Source: an uncultured Faecalibaculum sp. (GTDB taxonomy: Bacteria; Bacillota_I; Bacilli_A; Erysipelotrichales; Erysipelotrichaceae). From it: DNA of 32,337 nucleotides. Shown here piece by piece: positions 31,052 to 32,337 of the stretch. Numbering within the stretch: position 1 is the first letter of the stretch; every line of letters starts with the position of its first letter. The notes beneath the pieces are model-generated. The model saw nothing but the letters and a program-made list of their open reading frames with translations. It ran no database searches and had not been told where the DNA came from. Made by a program: the position numbers and the translations under genes. The stretch covers positions 1 through 32,337 of the forward strand of contig NZ_CAJUPA010000013.1 of assembly GCF_910588395.1 (NCBI RefSeq), read 5' to 3'.

Positions 31052-31597
31052 TCAGTCCCAGACAGGCTGGTTTTCTGTCTGATCCAGCGCCCGGGCATAG
31101 AGCGGAACGAGTTCGTCCAGGTGCTCATACATGAAATCAGCACCTGAAGGAGAAGGAACGTAGCACACTTCCACATCAGGCGGAAAGTTCCAGTTCTCCC
31201 GTTCAATTTCATGTTCTGCCATGCGGGATACGCAGATGAGCTTTTTGATTGTGGGATGTTCCTTTAGGAAACCGGCCATATCATTGTACACTTCATCCGT
31301 GGTGGTGTCCTGCTGCGACAGGTGTCTCCTGCAGGACTTCAGAACAGACCAGATTGCCACTTTGTTCGCTTTGCACAGAGCAACGCGTTCCTGTTCCGTA
31401 TCTGCCGGCATCTGGTAAATGGCAGCCATGACTTTCCAGAAGTGGTTTCCTGTGTCCGCAAAATAGAATTTTTCCGCTTCCGAATCAAAGCTGGGCATGG
31501 TCATCAGGAACAGATACTCACTGTCATCGAACACCAGTGGGGGCAGCGATGTATAGGTTTGAAGGTCGGAGGTATTTCCGAATCCGGGCAGCTGCAT
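31052..31597 (-). CDS. Uracil-DNA glycosylase superfamily, family-6 (deoxyinosine glycosylase-like)
   Basis: The product is 181 aa. YLFLMTMPSFDSEAEKFYFA (29-48) followed by NHFWKV (catalytic-type Asn51) matches the N-terminal motif of hypoxanthine-DNA glycosylases. AIWSVLKSCRR and a C-terminal VPSPSGADF take the places of the family's later motifs. It would excise hypoxanthine or uracil from DNA. The first-loop Gly of the usual LGSMPS is replaced (LMTMPS). Of two nearby ATGs, the one at 31597 has AAGGAG at the better 8-nt distance; 31603 is the alternative. The neighbouring dUTPase fits a shared theme of base damage control. Confidence 0.8.
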   Translation of the reverse strand: MQLPGFGNTSDLQTYTSLPPLVFDDSEYLFLMTMPSFDSEAEKFYFADTGNHFWKVMAAIYQMPADTEQERVALCKANKVAIWSVLKSCRRHLSQQDTTTDEVYNDMAGFLKEHPTIKKLICVSRMAEHEIERENWNFPPDVEVCYVPSPSGADFMYEHLDELVPLYARALDQTENQPVWD

Positions 31598-31652
31598 TGT
31601 CATTTCTCCTTGTTCTGCTCTCCAGGCTCCGGCAGCATGCCGCAGCCCTGTA

Positions 31653-31684
31653 TACAAAGAAGACGGCCGGAACAACCGGCCGTC
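31653..31684 (-). terminator. Terminator after the first small tandem gene
   Basis: A perfect 9-bp stem, GACGGCCGG/CCGGCCGTC, has a 5-nt loop and is followed by TTCTTTGT on the minus strand. Confidence 0.8.
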
Positions 31685-31699
31685 ACATTCAGCAGGATC

Positions 31700-31975
31700 T
31701 TACTGCAGAGCAGCAGCAGCCTTCTTCACGATGGCCAGCTTGTCAGCTTCAGCTGCAGACTTCGCTTCTTCGCCCATCTGAGCGTCGCGGTTCATGTAGT
31801 ATTCCAGGAATCCGAGACGGTCGTGCAGGCGGTCCAGAGCATCCTGACCGTATTTCTTGTCAGCGTCATCATAGGTGGCTTCCAGAGCAGCGATCAGCTC
31901 TTTGCCATATGCAGTTTCACCAACAGCAGCTTCCAGCTTTGCAACCATTTCGGCTTTTGTCATTTTGTTTTCCAT
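31700..31975 (-). CDS. Small Ala/Lys-rich helical protein, tandem paralogue 1
   Basis: The product is 91 aa, highly charged and rich in Ala, Lys, Glu and Asp, predicted all-helical and cytosolic. I do not recognise a family. It is about 90 percent identical to the product of the next gene (about nine differences over 87 residues), and the last 25 residues are identical. AGAGGT lies about 8 nt before the ATG. The central DALDRLHDRLGFLEYYM segment looks amphipathic. Strong conservation with mostly conservative changes suggests both copies are functional. Confidence 0.8.
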   Translation of the reverse strand: MENKMTKAEMVAKLEAAVGETAYGKELIAALEATYDDADKKYGQDALDRLHDRLGFLEYYMNRDAQMGEEAKSAAEADKLAIVKKAAAALQ

Positions 31976-32013
31976 GATACTTTACCTCTGTTCTTATTTC
32001 TCTTTAATTCAAA

Positions 32014-32057
32014 CAATGGCCCGGATCCGGCAGGATGCCGGGCCGTTCTGTCATGAT
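32014..32057 (-). terminator. Hairpin between the tandem small genes (weak terminator)
   Basis: GGCCCGG/CCGGGCC (32018-32024 and 32038-32044) is a perfect 7-bp stem followed on the minus strand by ATTGTTTG, a poor T-tract. It may only partly stop transcription from the upstream copy into the downstream one. Confidence 0.5.
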
Positions 32058-32074
32058 TTCAGTTTGAGGAACGC

Positions 32075-32337
32075 TTACTGCAGAGCAGCAGCAGCCTTCT
32101 TCACGATAGCCAGCTTGTCAGCTTCAGCAGCGGATTTGGCTTCTTCGCCCATTTCGGCATCGCGCTTCATGTAATATTCCAGGAAGCCCAGACGATCGTG
32201 CAGACGATCCAGTGCATCCTGACCATACTTCTTGTCAGCATCGTCGAAGGTGGCTTCCAGAGCAGCGATCAGCTCTTTGCCATAAGCAGTATCACCAATA
32301 GCCGGTGTCAGTTTTGCGATCATTTCATCTTTTGTCA
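32075..32337 (-). CDS. Small Ala/Lys-rich helical protein, tandem paralogue 2 (cut by window edge)
   Basis: This is a partial gene. The frame runs to the right edge, where a start codon would lack only its A (TGACAAAAGATG), corresponding to the internal Met5 of paralogue 1. The true start may be there or a few codons further. It has the same features as paralogue 1. Differences cluster in the first 20 residues (Glu-Ala to Thr-Pro) plus single conservative changes. In the direction of transcription it is the upstream copy. Confidence 0.8.
   Translation of the reverse strand, partial: TKDEMIAKLTPAIGDTAYGKELIAALEATFDDADKKYGQDALDRLHDRLGFLEYYMKRDAEMGEEAKSAAEADKLAIVKKAAAALQ

Noticed and set aside
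1..32337. CRISPR arrays, tRNA or rRNA genes, insertion sequences, prophage genes
   Set aside because: No regularly spaced repeats, no transposase or integrase frames, and no RNA-gene sequence recognised anywhere in the window.

Overview
The window looks like a chromosomal piece of a moderately G+C-rich Firmicute. Strong AAGGAGG-type ribosome sites, tightly overlapping operons, a Streptococcus-type msm (multiple sugar metabolism) locus, a consensus CcpA (cre) site and a split ThrE exporter support this. An Erysipelotrichales-like gut commensal is my best guess, but no rRNA or other decisive marker is present. I see no phage, insertion sequence, CRISPR array, tRNA or rRNA.

Layout. 1-2637: a promoter reading out of the left edge, a small HdeD/DUF308 membrane protein, and a 4-alpha-glucanotransferase (GH77) whose catalytic nucleophile is replaced by Gly. 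2676-9454: an aromatic amino acid block made of two divergent operons, pheA plus an aminotransferase leftward and aroB-aroC-aroA-tyrA rightward. 9675-18460: a raffinose/sucrose-type locus on the minus strand (binding protein, two permeases, sucrose phosphorylase, alpha-galactosidase), a divergent AraC-type regulator, and a separate MsmK-type ATPase. Imported alpha-galactosides would be cut to galactose and sucrose, and the sucrose phosphorolysed to glucose-1-phosphate and fructose.

18461-23136: a 449-bp intergenic stretch carrying a second copy of the tyrA tail and its 3' flank; a PIN/NYN-like nuclease and an esterase joined by an A9 slippery tract; a small orphan gene under a consensus cre site; and ftsH. 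23146-26135: a probably leaderless LacI-family regulator, a MATE transporter and an O6-alkylguanine-type methyltransferase. 26156-29261: an aminotransferase with an unknown 178-aa partner, divergent from a CbxX/SpoVK-type AAA ATPase that also looks leaderless. 29261-32337: the two-part threonine/serine exporter with dUTPase, a family-6 uracil/hypoxanthine-DNA glycosylase, and two tandem, nearly identical small helical proteins, the second cut by the right edge.

The least ordinary signals are these. The only two A9 runs I noticed both sit at gene junctions where they decide reading frame (msmF/msmG and nuclease/esterase). The GH77 enzyme has lost its nucleophile. The tyrA tail is duplicated together with its non-coding 3' flank. 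Two promoters have a -10 box exactly 6 nt before a start codon that lacks a ribosome site. A GGCAGCC/GGCTGCC inverted repeat recurs at four intergenic or gene-end sites. All motif positions and alignments were made by eye, with no database search.
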